Position numbers and translations under genes: made by a program. The notes under the pieces were generated by a model. That model had not been told where the DNA came from. It did not search any database and worked only from the letters and a program-made list of their open reading frames with translations. DNA of 36,519 nucleotides from Chitinophaga pinensis (GTDB taxonomy: Bacteria > Bacteroidota > Bacteroidia > Chitinophagales > Chitinophagaceae): assembly GCF_007896845.1 (NCBI RefSeq), contig NZ_VOHS01000029.1, positions 1 to 36,519 of the forward strand, in the 5' to 3' direction. The stretch's first letter is position 1; the number at the start of each line of letters is the position of its first letter. Positions 1 through 8,037 of the stretch are shown in pieces.

Positions 1-189
1 TACTTCCAGGAATTTCGCATCGATTTCTTTCTGCCATTGTTCTGCGACAGCATCCAGCTTGCCCTGTGCTTCTTTATAGTCAGGTACGTTTTCCAGAATG
101 TACTTTGTGTCGATCACGCAGTAACGCTGTGCAAAAGCCGTAAATGTGCAACAGAACAGAACGGCGGCTATGAGGGATATTTTTTTCAT
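1..189 (-). CDS. skp: OmpH/Skp family periplasmic chaperone, partial (5' end only)
   Basis: The first 63 codons are present and the gene runs off the left edge. The N-terminus is a Sec signal peptide (MKKISLIAAVLFCCTFTAFA, cleavage near AQ). It is followed by RYCVIDTKYILENVPDYKEA and the start of the charged helical region typical of Skp/OmpH. Skp proteins hold unfolded outer-membrane proteins in the periplasm and pass them to the BAM complex. In Bacteroidota one or two ompH genes normally follow bamA, and the same order is seen here: the bamA stop lies 183 bases upstream on the same strand. The ATG at 189 is directly in front of the signal peptide. Family assignment is firm for so short a piece because both motif and neighbour agree. 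Confidence 0.85.
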   Translation of the reverse strand, partial: MKKISLIAAVLFCCTFTAFAQRYCVIDTKYILENVPDYKEAQGKLDAVAEQWQKEIDAKFLEV

Positions 190-372
190 ACTTGTCGTTT
201 TCAAAATACCTGCCAAATTGATACCAGGGTTCGAAATTGCAATATATAATTTAAAATTTATTCTAACATCATTCGGCACTACCACTTTAGGTCCATTATA
301 CTGCACTTCCGTGCTCATACGACTGACTGAATATCAACGCCTGCGCGTTTTTTATGCCAATCGGGATACCTG

Positions 373-1930
373 TTATTCCGGTTCGAAGCCCAGCATGAAG
401 GTGAACTTAGCCGCATCTTTCAGACCATTTCCGGACTGCAGACGGTCGAAACCGATACCGTAGTCAAATCCAAGCAGACCAAACATCGGCAGGTAGAAAC
501 GCATACCGAGACCTGCTGAACGGCGCAATCTGAACGGATTGTAGTCTCTTACATCACGATAACCGTTTGCTGCTTCCAGGAACGCCAGACCGAAGATGGT
601 AGAACTTGGGTTCAGACTGAACGGATAACGTAACTCCATTACATATTTGTTGAACACCGTGAAACCTTCGTAACCTGTTGGTTGTCCGGTTTCTGAGTTC
701 ATTCTCGGATCGGAAGTATAGTACACCGGATAACCTCTCTGAGAGATGATATCACGGTCATAGATAGCGAAGTTACTCAGACCATCACCACCCAGTTCAA
801 AACGACCAAATGGAGACAATGTTGTGCGGTTGTTGTAGCGGCCGATGTAACCAAATTTAGCAGCTACTTTCATTACGAACACCTTGTTATCAGAACCTTT
901 AGGTCTGCTCAATGGTACATACCATTCCGCATTGAAACGATATTCTGGTATTCGATCAGGTTAAACTGATCCGAATAGACTCCAGTTGTAGTCCCTGTTC
1001 GGATTAAATAAGGAGTAAGGAGGTGTGAACTGTCCGGACAACATGAAGTTGGAACCACTGCTCGGATAGATCTGCTGGTTAACAGATGAACGGGCGAGTG
1101 TCAGTTTCACGTTGACGTTATTGGAAGTACCGCTGGAGAAACCTGGAATATTGAAATAGTTATAGTTCTTCAGTTTATACTGCTGATAGTTCAGGGAGTA
1201 GATCAGTGTGAAGAAGTCATCCGGCCATTTCAGCTGTTTACCCAATGATACGGAACCACCCAATACCTTGAAATAAGCATTGTTGGACAGGGTGCTACCA
1301 TATATATAAGCGGAATAAGCGTTCGGGTTCTGGTAGCTGCTATAGAAGCTGACAGAGAACTGGTTGCGCTTTTTACCACCTAACCATGGCTCGGTGAATG
1401 AGAAGTTATAAGAACGATATGCTTTACCGTTGGATGATACACGCACAGATAATTTCTGGCCATCACCACTTGGTAAAGGATCCCATGTTTCTTTCTTAAG
1501 ATGTTACGCAGGGAGAAGTTGTTGAAGGTCACACCCAAAGTACCGGTCAGACCGATGTAACCACCCCAGCCGGCAGATAATTCCAGCTGGTCATTCGCTT
1601 TCTCTTCTACGGTATAGTTGATATCTACGGTACCATCCTGAATATTCGGGATGGGGTCCATACCGATTTTCTCAGGGTTGAAGAAACCAAGGTTTGCAAT
1701 CTCACGGTTAGAACGGATCAGGTCAGTACGGCTGAATTTCTCACCGGGCAGGGTACGTAATTCACGACGGATTACGTGCTCGTTGGTTTTTTCGTTACCG
1801 GCAATACGTACTTCTTGATTGTTGCCTGCGGACCTTCAGAGATACGGATCTCATAATCAATGGTATCGCCATGGATGGCTACTTCTACAGGGTCAGCACG
1901 GAAGAACAGATAACCGAAGTCATGTACATA
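373..1930 (-). pseudogene. bamA: BamA outer-membrane assembly factor, 5'-truncated and frameshifted
   Basis: Conserved BamA sequence is spread over several frames. In order it holds the end of POTRA4 (DFGYLFFRADPVEV), POTRA5 (VIRRELRTLPGEKFSRTDLI, ANLGFFNPEKIG), the start of the barrel (QLELSAGWGGYIGLTGTLG, NFSLRNIL, FTEPWLGGKKRNQFSVSFY) and the C-terminal strands (AEWYVPL, GLGMRFYLPMFGLLGFDYG), ending FMLGFEPE. This is about 515 residues, against roughly 850 in Bacteroidota BamA, so POTRA1-3 and most of POTRA4 are missing. Frame changes fall near 1926, 1812, 1490, 963 and 943. At each, one extra base in a short run would restore the frame. Upstream the sequence passes into a DUF4382-like lipoprotein gene instead of the rest of bamA. 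BamA is essential, so either this is a sequencing or assembly artefact or a full copy lies elsewhere. Confidence 0.85.
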
Positions 1931-2664
1931 CCACCGATGTCACCACCTTCAGAAGACAATAGTCTGTTGTTGGTATCGACATCTGCGTCGATGCTCAGCA
2001 CGATCTTGCCGCCAGTGAAGGTACCGGTAAAGTCTCCTATCTGCAGTTTGGACATTACGAGATTCAGGTCCAGTTTAAGTTTACCGTCAAAGGAGAGACC
2101 ATCAGCACCGATAGCCACATCGTTGCCTGTTGCTGTCAATTCAATTTTACCTACTATAACTACCTCAACAGGGATGTCATTACCCTGCCAGGTGATCCGG
2201 CCTTTCATCAGGATAGCAGGTTTCTGCTTGTCACCCTGCACACGGAAATAAACTTTTACATGATCAAAGTTGCCGACCGGCAGCATGATACTGCCCAATG
2301 ATGTACTATCAAGAATATCAATAAAGCGGTCTGTCTTAATGCTCATATTGATTTCGTCTGCTCCGCTTTTAGCCGCGAATTTCAGTTCCCTGAACCTTAC
2401 TTTGATGCTATCCCAGGTCAGGTCAAATCTTAAAGAAGGGAAAGATGCAACAGACGGGTCATTAATGATTCTGGCGAGGCGTTCTCCCCCGGAACCATCA
2501 ATAGAACCACTCGGATTAACTGCCTGAATCTGGTAGTTGACAGTGGCATTGCCCTCTTGCTTTGCAGGGTCTACCGTTTCGTCAGATGATTGCTTCGAAC
2601 ACGCAGTAAACAATGCAGCAACCAGGGTCACAGTTGTGCACAACTGTAGGAAGGATTTTTTCAT
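1885..2664 (-). CDS. DUF4382-like lipoprotein, 3' end fused into bamA sequence
   Basis: The start (MKKSFLQLCTTVTLVAALFTACSKQ) is a lipoprotein signal peptide with the lipid-bearing Cys at residue 22. The body has the beta-rich pattern of DUF4382-type cell-envelope proteins: WDSIKVRFRELKF, then IDILD, then LGSIMLPVGNFDHVKVYFRV. Function is unknown. The native protein seems to stop near residue 225-235 (KIVLSIDADV). The following stretch, about NNRLLSSEGGDIGGMYM, resembles the BamA segment just before its conserved DGYLFF motif, and the last ten codons are bamA DNA read in the wrong frame. The annotated stop at 1885 is therefore probably not the natural C-terminus. The true junction lies somewhere between about 1915 and 1990. 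Confidence 0.65.
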   Translation of the reverse strand: MKKSFLQLCTTVTLVAALFTACSKQSSDETVDPAKQEGNATVNYQIQAVNPSGSIDGSGGERLARIINDPSVASFPSLRFDLTWDSIKVRFRELKFAAKSGADEINMSIKTDRFIDILDSTSLGSIMLPVGNFDHVKVYFRVQGDKQKPAILMKGRITWQGNDIPVEVVIVGKIELTATGNDVAIGADGLSFDGKLKLDLNLVMSKLQIGDFTGTFTGGKIVLSIDADVDTNNRLLSSEGGDIGGMYMTSVICSSVLTL

Positions 2665-3041
2665 GAGTGAAATTTTGGTTTAAGTGTTTCCAATAAAATT
2701 GAGGTAAGAAAGGTTTTTCCAGTTGATATGTCTATTCCTCCCCTGCGATGCCGGATAATGGCTACAGTTCTTTCAAATAGAATAGATAGATGGTTTCAAT
2801 AATGCGTCTGCCGGTAAATCAGGGGCGCAATCCCTTCAACAATTATCATACCGTAACACTGAACAAAAAATCTCCCTTGGGCGTATAAATATTGCTGCAT
2901 TAACCTGTTGAGATTACGGCCCGCATTGCGTGCCACTGTGAGGAAATATATCAATACTCAATTCAGTAATGAGCCCGCTGATAACAGCCGGGGCTGTCAT
3001 TAAGGTCTGATTCTTGTGTTCATAACCGAAAATTGATAACT
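2665..3041. other. Intergenic region between divergent genes
   Basis: This stretch must hold the promoters of the lipoprotein gene (minus) and the small unknown gene (plus). I found no convincing pair of the Bacteroidota promoter boxes (TTTG and TAnnTTTG). An imperfect hairpin lies at 2968-3001: AATGA/TCATT, GCCC/GGGC and GCTG/CAGC arms with small bulges around an ATAA loop. It is 40 bases before the small gene and could be a leader structure. Confidence 0.4.
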
Positions 3042-3287
3042 ATGAATAAATTATCATTTAACTTATTAGTTGACGGTGTTCCATACATGGTAAAAGCGGA
3101 ACCTTTTTCTTTCAATGATGAGCAACGTTATAATGTAAGTTTTAATGGCAGCGAGACATACATTTTTGCCTGGGATGAAGAAACATTACGATATGCCCCG
3201 GTGGGTGATGTAGCATCTACTGTACCGGTGTCTCTTGAACAGGAAATTGCGAACAGATTGTATGAGGTTACTCCTGCCAAAGAATAG
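3042..3287 (+). CDS. Small conserved-looking protein of unknown function
   Basis: The gene encodes 81 residues beginning MNKLSFNLLVDGVPYMV, with no signal peptide or membrane segment, so it is probably cytoplasmic. The protein is acidic and alternates short beta-like stretches with polar turns (NVSFNGSETYIFAWDEE), then ends in a helix (LEQEIANRLYEV). I do not recognise a family. A TTG three codons upstream is also in frame, but the ATG at 3042 fits better. Codon use is ordinary and the frame is clean throughout. The gene is flanked by long intergenic stretches and seems to be transcribed alone. Confidence 0.6.
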   Translation: MNKLSFNLLVDGVPYMVKAEPFSFNDEQRYNVSFNGSETYIFAWDEETLRYAPVGDVASTVPVSLEQEIANRLYEVTPAKE

Positions 3288-3682
3288 TAATGTCCTTTTC
3301 CCTGTACCTATTTTCTGAAATATAATTGCACGATCGAACAAAACACCACGCGTCCTGTTATTATTGCCGTGAGACCACTATTACTCAGATAACCAGTTTC
3401 CTATTCGCAAAAGACCTCAATCATCAGGACAATCATGAAAAACATAGTACACCGCAGCACCCCTTTCCATCATTCAAAAGATCATCTATGGCATATCAAT
3501 CTCTGATCTTCAGATAATATACTATCTGACAGGAGAACTGTCTGCCTCCATTGCAATCTGCTATTTCCTGCCGGGGAATACAGTCCTTCTTTTGCCCGCT
3601 ATATAGCAATACATACACAAATCTTAAATGGCGTATACCGAAAAGCCGAAAAAGAGTAGGTAATAATTTTAAACCACATTTT
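3288..3682. other. Intergenic region upstream of the AidA/PixA gene
   Basis: The 395 bases hold only short frames without protein-like composition. An upstream extension of the AidA/PixA frame to 3551 is open but unlike the family, so I treat it as leader DNA. A TTTG at 3591-3594 has no matching TAnnTTTG at the right distance. Confidence 0.4.
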
Positions 3683-4276
3683 ATGTCTCAAACCGCTACA
3701 GCCACCAGTCGCGCAACGCAGGGCAATATCCTCGATGTGAACGACCAGCTCGTCCATGTAATGTTCCTCGTAGACACTGCGTACATCTATCAGAACCATC
3801 AGTCCCAGATCAGCACCGATCCCAACAATCCGATGCCTATTGATCACAACTCGGAAGTAATGGCCTGCTCCTTTGTGAATAAACCATCCAAGCAGGGAAC
3901 TGCTGATCTTTCCTTCTCAGTACCGAATCAGTCTACTGTAGCTTTCTGGGGATCTTCACTTTCCAATAATGGTCATGATGCTATCATCATCTACGGTATA
4001 GAAAGAAATACAAATCTTGGTCCTACAGGCGACGTATTTAATCCTTTCGTTATGAACAAGACTTTGTTGCCAGGTGGTGTGATCCCTTCCGGCAGCGTTA
4101 ACGGATTACCTGCAACAACAGAATCCCGTAACATCTACGCACTGACTTCTACTGTGAAAGCTAAAGGCACAGAGAATTTCGTGATCAAATTCGGTCTTTA
4201 TTTATTCGATGCCGATACGCAGACGCAGAAATTATGGAGTTACTGCCAGTGGGATCCAACCATTACTGTATATTAA
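3683..4276 (+). CDS. AidA/PixA family inclusion-body protein
   Basis: The 197-residue protein (MSQTATATSRATQGNILDVN...) matches the AidA/PixA layout: an opening VHVMFLVDTAYI strand with Asp, a middle DLSFSVPNQSTVAFWGSSLS stretch, and a closing FGLYLFDADTQ...YCQWDPTITVY. In PixA (Xenorhabdus) and AidA (Ralstonia and relatives) these proteins accumulate in the cytoplasm as inclusions or under quorum control. Their biochemical role is not settled. There is no signal peptide. The ATG at 3683 is chosen because the family motif begins about 20 residues later and the upstream codons are not protein-like. The gene stands alone and is closed by a strong terminator at 4317. Confidence 0.8.
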   Translation: MSQTATATSRATQGNILDVNDQLVHVMFLVDTAYIYQNHQSQISTDPNNPMPIDHNSEVMACSFVNKPSKQGTADLSFSVPNQSTVAFWGSSLSNNGHDAIIIYGIERNTNLGPTGDVFNPFVMNKTLLPGGVIPSGSVNGLPATTESRNIYALTSTVKAKGTENFVIKFGLYLFDADTQTQKLWSYCQWDPTITVY

Positions 4277-4316
4277 TCAGTTTCTTCTCACATCACATAC
4301 ACAGACGTATTACGAG

Positions 4317-4346
4317 AGCAGTCCGCCGTCAGCGGACTGCTTTTTT
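4317..4346 (+). terminator. Intrinsic terminator after the AidA/PixA gene
   Basis: A perfect 10-bp stem, AGCAGTCCGC (4317-4326) with GCGGACTGCT (4332-4341), closes a CGTCA loop and is followed by a run of T. It lies 40 bases after the stop at 4276. Confidence 0.9.
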
Positions 4347-4418
4347 GCATTTACAGATACCTGACGGTTTTGTTCTATTTTCCGCCCCTGCCCCACCCTA
4401 ATTTTGAGAAAAAAAGAT

Positions 4419-4718
4419 ATGCAGTCCATACGAATCGTCCTCTTCTTTCTATTATGCCTGCTGCTGACAAGCGCATTTACGGCTCCTGCGGAAGAAGGTC
4501 GCACCCTTTATGACCATCATTGTGCCCGCTGTCATGGTACAGATGGAACAAGGGGCTTATTGGGGGCTAAGAATCTGCAGAAAAGCCAGTTGTCCGACAG
4601 TGCTATTTTCATTCAGATCAGCAATGGCAGGCGGATCATGCCCGCTTTCAAAAAGCGGATGAATCCCGATCAGATGACAGCCATCGCCAACTATATTAAA
4701 AGCTTTAGAAAACTATGA
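4419..4718 (+). CDS. Small secreted c-type cytochrome
   Basis: The 99-residue protein starts with a signal peptide (MQSIRIVLFFLLCLLLTSAF). It then carries one haem c site, C35-A-R-C38-H39 within DHHCARCHGTDGTRG, and a downstream Met (M74 in RRIMPAFKKRM) placed to be the sixth ligand. The end NPDQMTAIANYIKSF is the typical last helix of class I cytochrome c. It should carry electrons in the periplasm. An in-frame TTG at 4404 exists, but the ATG at 4419 follows a purine-rich GAGAAAAAAAG stretch. Its stop overlaps the start of the next gene (ATGA), so the two are translationally coupled. Confidence 0.9.
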   Translation: MQSIRIVLFFLLCLLLTSAFTAPAEEGRTLYDHHCARCHGTDGTRGLLGAKNLQKSQLSDSAIFIQISNGRRIMPAFKKRMNPDQMTAIANYIKSFRKL

Positions 4719-5275
4719 ATATGACAAGCAGAAAAACTAATCACATGTTTACCTTCTCCTATATAATAATGATACTTACGGCTGTAACAACTGCCTTGAT
4801 CAGCGGCCTATTCTACGCGTGGTCCTGTTCTGTTATTCCGGGTCTGGCCCGGGTATCTGACAGTACTTATCTGGAGGCTATGCAACAGATGAACAGGGCC
4901 ATATTAAACCCTGTATTCTTTCTGAGTTTTATGGGTACTGTGTTATTGCTCCCCTTGTGTACTTATCTGCAATACGGCCCCGTGTTATCTCCCCTCTTCT
5001 GGCTCTTGTTGCTGGCATCTATTGTATATCTGGGAGGCACTTTTGGCGTGACGATGTTTGGCAATGTACCGCTGAACAATATGCTGGACGCTTTTAATTT
5101 GTCTGCGGCAAGCGTTACTGATCTTGCAGACATGCGGATTAAATTTGAGCAGCCATGGATATATCTGCATACTATCCGTACAATAGCCAATGTCATTGCA
5201 TTGATACTGGTTGTAATGGCTTGTGTTAGTCCGACGACCGTTGCTGAACGTATTCCGTTGTTACATCGCCCGTGA
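4715..5275 (+). CDS. DUF1772 (anthrone oxygenase-like) membrane protein
   Basis: The 186-residue protein has four hydrophobic segments, roughly residues 13-35, 64-86, 90-112 and 150-171. It shows the DUF1772 pattern: a first helix ending FYAWSCSVIPGL, a central Met-rich AMQQMNRAILNPVFF, and FGNVPLNN before the last third. DUF1772 is related to anthrone oxygenases, but most bacterial members have no known reaction. The start overlaps the cytochrome c stop (ATGA), so the two form an operon. That coupling suggests a membrane redox role, which is my inference. A bidirectional terminator follows. Confidence 0.85.
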   Translation: MNMTSRKTNHMFTFSYIIMILTAVTTALISGLFYAWSCSVIPGLARVSDSTYLEAMQQMNRAILNPVFFLSFMGTVLLLPLCTYLQYGPVLSPLFWLLLLASIVYLGGTFGVTMFGNVPLNNMLDAFNLSAASVTDLADMRIKFEQPWIYLHTIRTIANVIALILVVMACVSPTTVAERIPLLHRP

Positions 5276-5302
5276 TACCGCCAATCTATCACCTGTAAAA
5301 AG

Positions 5303-5329
5303 AAGGAGTCCGCCGGCGGCGGACTCCTT
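5303..5329. terminator. Bidirectional intrinsic terminator
   Basis: A perfect 12-bp stem, AAGGAGTCCGCC (5303-5314) with GGCGGACTCCTT (5318-5329), closes a GGC loop. T-rich sequence flanks it on the plus side and an A-run on the other side. It sits between convergent genes and can stop transcription from both. Confidence 0.85.
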
Positions 5330-5359
5330 TACGATATAATATATGGGTTAGTCTGTAGT

Positions 5360-6757
5360 CTATTGTCTTAACGCTTCGACAGCTGCGATTGTTTTTGGCA
5401 ACTCTTTACCTAACTTCCTGCTACCTGTTTCCGTAATCACAAAGTTATCTTCTATACGGATACCACCAAAATCACGATAGCTTGCGAGCGTGTTATAATC
5501 AACAAAGTTACTAAGTTTATTCTCAGCAACCCAACGATCTATCAATTCCGGAATAATATAAATGCCCGGTTCAACTGTCAGTACAAAACCCGGTTTCAGC
5601 TCACGGCCCAGTCGCAGGGACTTCCAACCGAATTCCGTACTTTTTTTCAGTGTATCGGAATAACCTACATATTGTTCGCCCAGATCTTCCATATCATGTA
5701 CATCTAATCCGATCATATGTCCGAGACCACACTGGAAGAACAAGGTATGTACACCTGCTGCTACTGCTTCTGCAGGATCTCCTTTTACCAATCCGATCGC
5801 TTTCAGACCTTCCACCAGTTTAACAGATGCCTGCGTGTGTACTTCTTTATATTGAATGCCGGGCTTCAGCAGATCTGCTGCATGGTCCAGTGCATCCAGT
5901 ACTACCTGATACATTTCCCTCTGACGGGTAGTAAACTGTTTTCCTACAGGGAATGTCCTTGTCAGGTCGCCTGCATAGTGCATCGCTGTTTCTGCACCGG
6001 CATCACAGAGTATCATGTGTCCTTCAGCTACCTGATTGCCATGGAAGTGGTTATGTAATACCTGACCATTGATCGTCAGAATAGTAGGATAAGATAAACG
6101 TCCACCTGCTGCTAATGCCGCTTCTTCTACTTTTGCTGCGATTTCATATTCCTTCATACCGGGTCTGGTATATTTCATAGCAGCCAAATGCATATCCACA
6201 CTCACTGAAACTGCTGCTTCCATCTCCGCTATTTCATCCGGATCTTTGCATTCACGTTGTGTGATCACTGCCTTGATCAGTTCCAGAGATACGGCTTCCT
6301 GTAAACCCGCAACAGACAGCTGCAACCATTCGGCCAGTTTAATCTTATTCTCCGGACGATAAGGAGGCAAAATGTGTATCCGGCGTCCGGTATCTTTTGC
6401 TTTCTTCAAGACTTCGCCCAGCTGCGCATAAGGTGTTGTCTTAGCAATACCTACCTTCTGAGCCAGATCCTGTAATGAAGGTAAAGGACCTGTCCAGATG
6501 ATATCATCAATCCCTGCCTCTCTTCCGAAAAGTATTTCTTCTCCGGATTCAGTATCCAGTACAAGTGCCAGTCCGGCTATATCAATACCTGCATAGTAAA
6601 GGAAAGTGCTGTCCTGACGGAAAGGATAAGTATTATCCGCGTAGTTCATACTGCTGTCGTCATTTCCCATCAGGAGAATAAGACCTTTTCCGACATTAGC
6701 GGAGAGCTTTTGTCTGCGTTTGGTGTAAACGAGTTCATCAAACAAATGTAAATGCAT
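5360..6757 (-). CDS. pepP: Aminopeptidase P family (Xaa-Pro aminopeptidase, M24B)
   Basis: The 465-residue protein has the two-domain aminopeptidase P layout. An N-terminal domain covers about residues 1-165 and a pita-bread catalytic domain about 170-460. The five metal ligands are all present: D252 (CDAGAET) and D264 (YAGDLTRTFP), H347 (GLGHMIGLDVHD), E396 (TVEPGIY) and E436 (GIRIEDNF). H354 completes the active site. The enzyme removes the N-terminal residue from peptides with proline in second place, with two Mn or similar ions, in the cytoplasm. No signal peptide is seen. The gene is monocistronic between a terminator and a 270-base gap. Length and motifs are normal. Confidence 0.93.
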   Translation of the reverse strand: MHLHLFDELVYTKRRQKLSANVGKGLILLMGNDDSSMNYADNTYPFRQDSTFLYYAGIDIAGLALVLDTESGEEILFGREAGIDDIIWTGPLPSLQDLAQKVGIAKTTPYAQLGEVLKKAKDTGRRIHILPPYRPENKIKLAEWLQLSVAGLQEAVSLELIKAVITQRECKDPDEIAEMEAAVSVSVDMHLAAMKYTRPGMKEYEIAAKVEEAALAAGGRLSYPTILTINGQVLHNHFHGNQVAEGHMILCDAGAETAMHYAGDLTRTFPVGKQFTTRQREMYQVVLDALDHAADLLKPGIQYKEVHTQASVKLVEGLKAIGLVKGDPAEAVAAGVHTLFFQCGLGHMIGLDVHDMEDLGEQYVGYSDTLKKSTEFGWKSLRLGRELKPGFVLTVEPGIYIIPELIDRWVAENKLSNFVDYNTLASYRDFGGIRIEDNFVITETGSRKLGKELPKTIAAVEALRQ

Positions 6758-6909
6758 AGACGTTCTTAGTGACGGATGAAGTTAGGATATAGTAGTCGGA
6801 TGGAAAAAAAAGAATTAGCAATCAGGAATGCGGCGGAGTGTTATAAGGATGGTTATGAGCATGATGCTGACGATAGCCGTTATGGATGGCATGGTTATGT
6901 TCAACTGAC

Positions 6910-6940
6910 TCAGGGCTTCGTCATTCGACGGAAGCCCTGA
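6910..6940. terminator. Strong hairpin downstream of the globin unit
   Basis: A 10-bp stem, TCAGGGCTTC (6910-6919) with GAAGCCCTGA (6931-6940), continues inward with GTC/GAC around ATTC. It lies 90 bases past the end of the minus-strand globin gene and upstream of the aminopeptidase gene. There is no T-run, so it may mark a processed 3' end and not a classical terminator. Confidence 0.45.
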
Positions 6941-7027
6941 ATAATCTGAGAGTTATATGTTATACTTCTTTTTCCAGACGTTCTATATTTTCATCTGTCG
7001 GCGATTGTCTCTCTCGTTCCCGATTGA

Positions 7028-7588
7028 TTAACTCTTCTGCACCACTACTGGTCGCAGGGTCTCTACCAAAGCGCCTACCTGACCAATCAGCTGATCAGAC
7101 AAACCATTCTTTTTTGCAGCAACAACCAGATCAGCGATAAAGGCGTCGAAATCTGCATTGGAAGCTTTTCCATTCATACGCGGATTCTTAACAGGATCGT
7201 GTGCGTCTTTCATATTCAGCCCACCATAAGTAAAGCTTTTTCCACCGGTAGCGACACAGATGAAATCTGTCAGATTTTTACTGAGTCTTTCGAAACCACT
7301 GGTGTTGCCAGTAGTCACTTCTGCCAGCAGCACTGTAAAGAAGCCATTGATCTTTGCATCACCTGCGATCACGAAGATGGCGCTATCCACCACAGAACGG
7401 ATACCGAGTCTGCCTTGCTCGATCTTCATGCCGGCATTGGCAGGATCGTTCACCATGGCGGAACCACCAAGGGAATCATAAAGGGACATTTTTGTAACCA
7501 TGGGGGCATCATCGTCTTTCTTACAGGATTCCATTAGTCCGACGAAGGCAACAAGCCCGAGCATAAATAACCACGCTGATTTTTTCAT
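7028..7588 (-). CDS. Lipoprotein group 1 truncated haemoglobin
   Basis: The 186-residue protein opens with a lipoprotein signal (LMESC, Cys at 22, then KKDDD). The globin part follows with the group 1 truncated pattern: SLYDSLGG near residue 36, VVDSAIFVIAGDAKINGFF, LTDFICVATGGKSFTYGG, then MKDAHDP with the proximal His at 130, and SNADFDAFIADL. Truncated globins bind haem and handle O2 or NO. Most are cytoplasmic, while this one should be anchored in the cell envelope. The preceding gene (7609-8037) ends 20 bases upstream on the same strand, so the two are co-transcribed. Haem binding is inferred from the conserved His and both Gly pairs. Confidence 0.85.
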   Translation of the reverse strand: MKKSAWLFMLGLVAFVGLMESCKKDDDAPMVTKMSLYDSLGGSAMVNDPANAGMKIEQGRLGIRSVVDSAIFVIAGDAKINGFFTVLLAEVTTGNTSGFERLSKNLTDFICVATGGKSFTYGGLNMKDAHDPVKNPRMNGKASNADFDAFIADLVVAAKKNGLSDQLIGQVGALVETLRPVVVQKS

Positions 7589-7608
7589 ATGATAATATTG
7601 ATTAGCCG

Positions 7609-8037
7609 TTAGAAAATATGTTTAAACACACCCGATAACTTTGTGGTGAATGACTGCGCCATGGCAGGACAACCGCTTTTCATCTCTTCCTCGCTGGGTA
7701 AATAACGTTGTGCAGGATAGTGAAAGGCTGTCTGGAAATTGCTGACAATACTACCAGCACTGGTTTTCACGGGAAAGAATGTAAACACTACTATATCAGT
7801 AGCCGGATTAACCATCACTCTGTCCACACCGTTCTGCTGATACAACCATGCAGCTATCTTATCCGCATCCTGTTGCGAAATATCCTGCCTGATGTCTATT
7901 CTGGCCATGATACGGGTATTAGCACCCGGTGGCTTGGGGCGCGTTACCATATAGATATGCACCGCAAGCACTACTACGAGACACAAGGATATACCTCCGG
8001 CCCATAGCAGGATCTGCTTTAGTTTTTTCGTGATCAT
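7609..8037 (-). CDS. Membrane-anchored small protein, possible HMA-like fold
   Basis: The 142-residue protein has one N-terminal membrane helix (about residues 9-30) after MITKKLKQ, so most of it should be outside the inner membrane. The next 75 residues (RIDIRQDISQQDADKIAAWL, GVDRVMVNPATDIVVFTF) have the beta-alpha-beta rhythm of heavy-metal-associated domains but lack the CxxC metal site. A single Cys occurs later in KSGCPAMAQSF. I do not recognise a named family. It is the first gene of a two-gene unit with the truncated globin, which suggests a role next to haem or NO handling. That link is inference from position. Confidence 0.7.
   Translation of the reverse strand: MITKKLKQILLWAGGISLCLVVVLAVHIYMVTRPKPPGANTRIMARIDIRQDISQQDADKIAAWLYQQNGVDRVMVNPATDIVVFTFFPVKTSAGSIVSNFQTAFHYPAQRYLPSEEEMKSGCPAMAQSFTTKLSGVFKHIF

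Noticed and set aside
338..355. Short stem AACGC/GCGTT followed by T on the plus strand
   Set aside because: No gene on the plus strand needs a terminator there. On the minus strand no T-run follows.
146..463. Open frame on the plus strand over the Skp/BamA gap
   Set aside because: It overlaps the signal peptide of Skp and the end of bamA on the other strand, and its composition is not protein-like.
3326..3517. 63-codon frame upstream of the AidA/PixA gene
   Set aside because: No recognisable motif, low-complexity polar composition, and no start signal.
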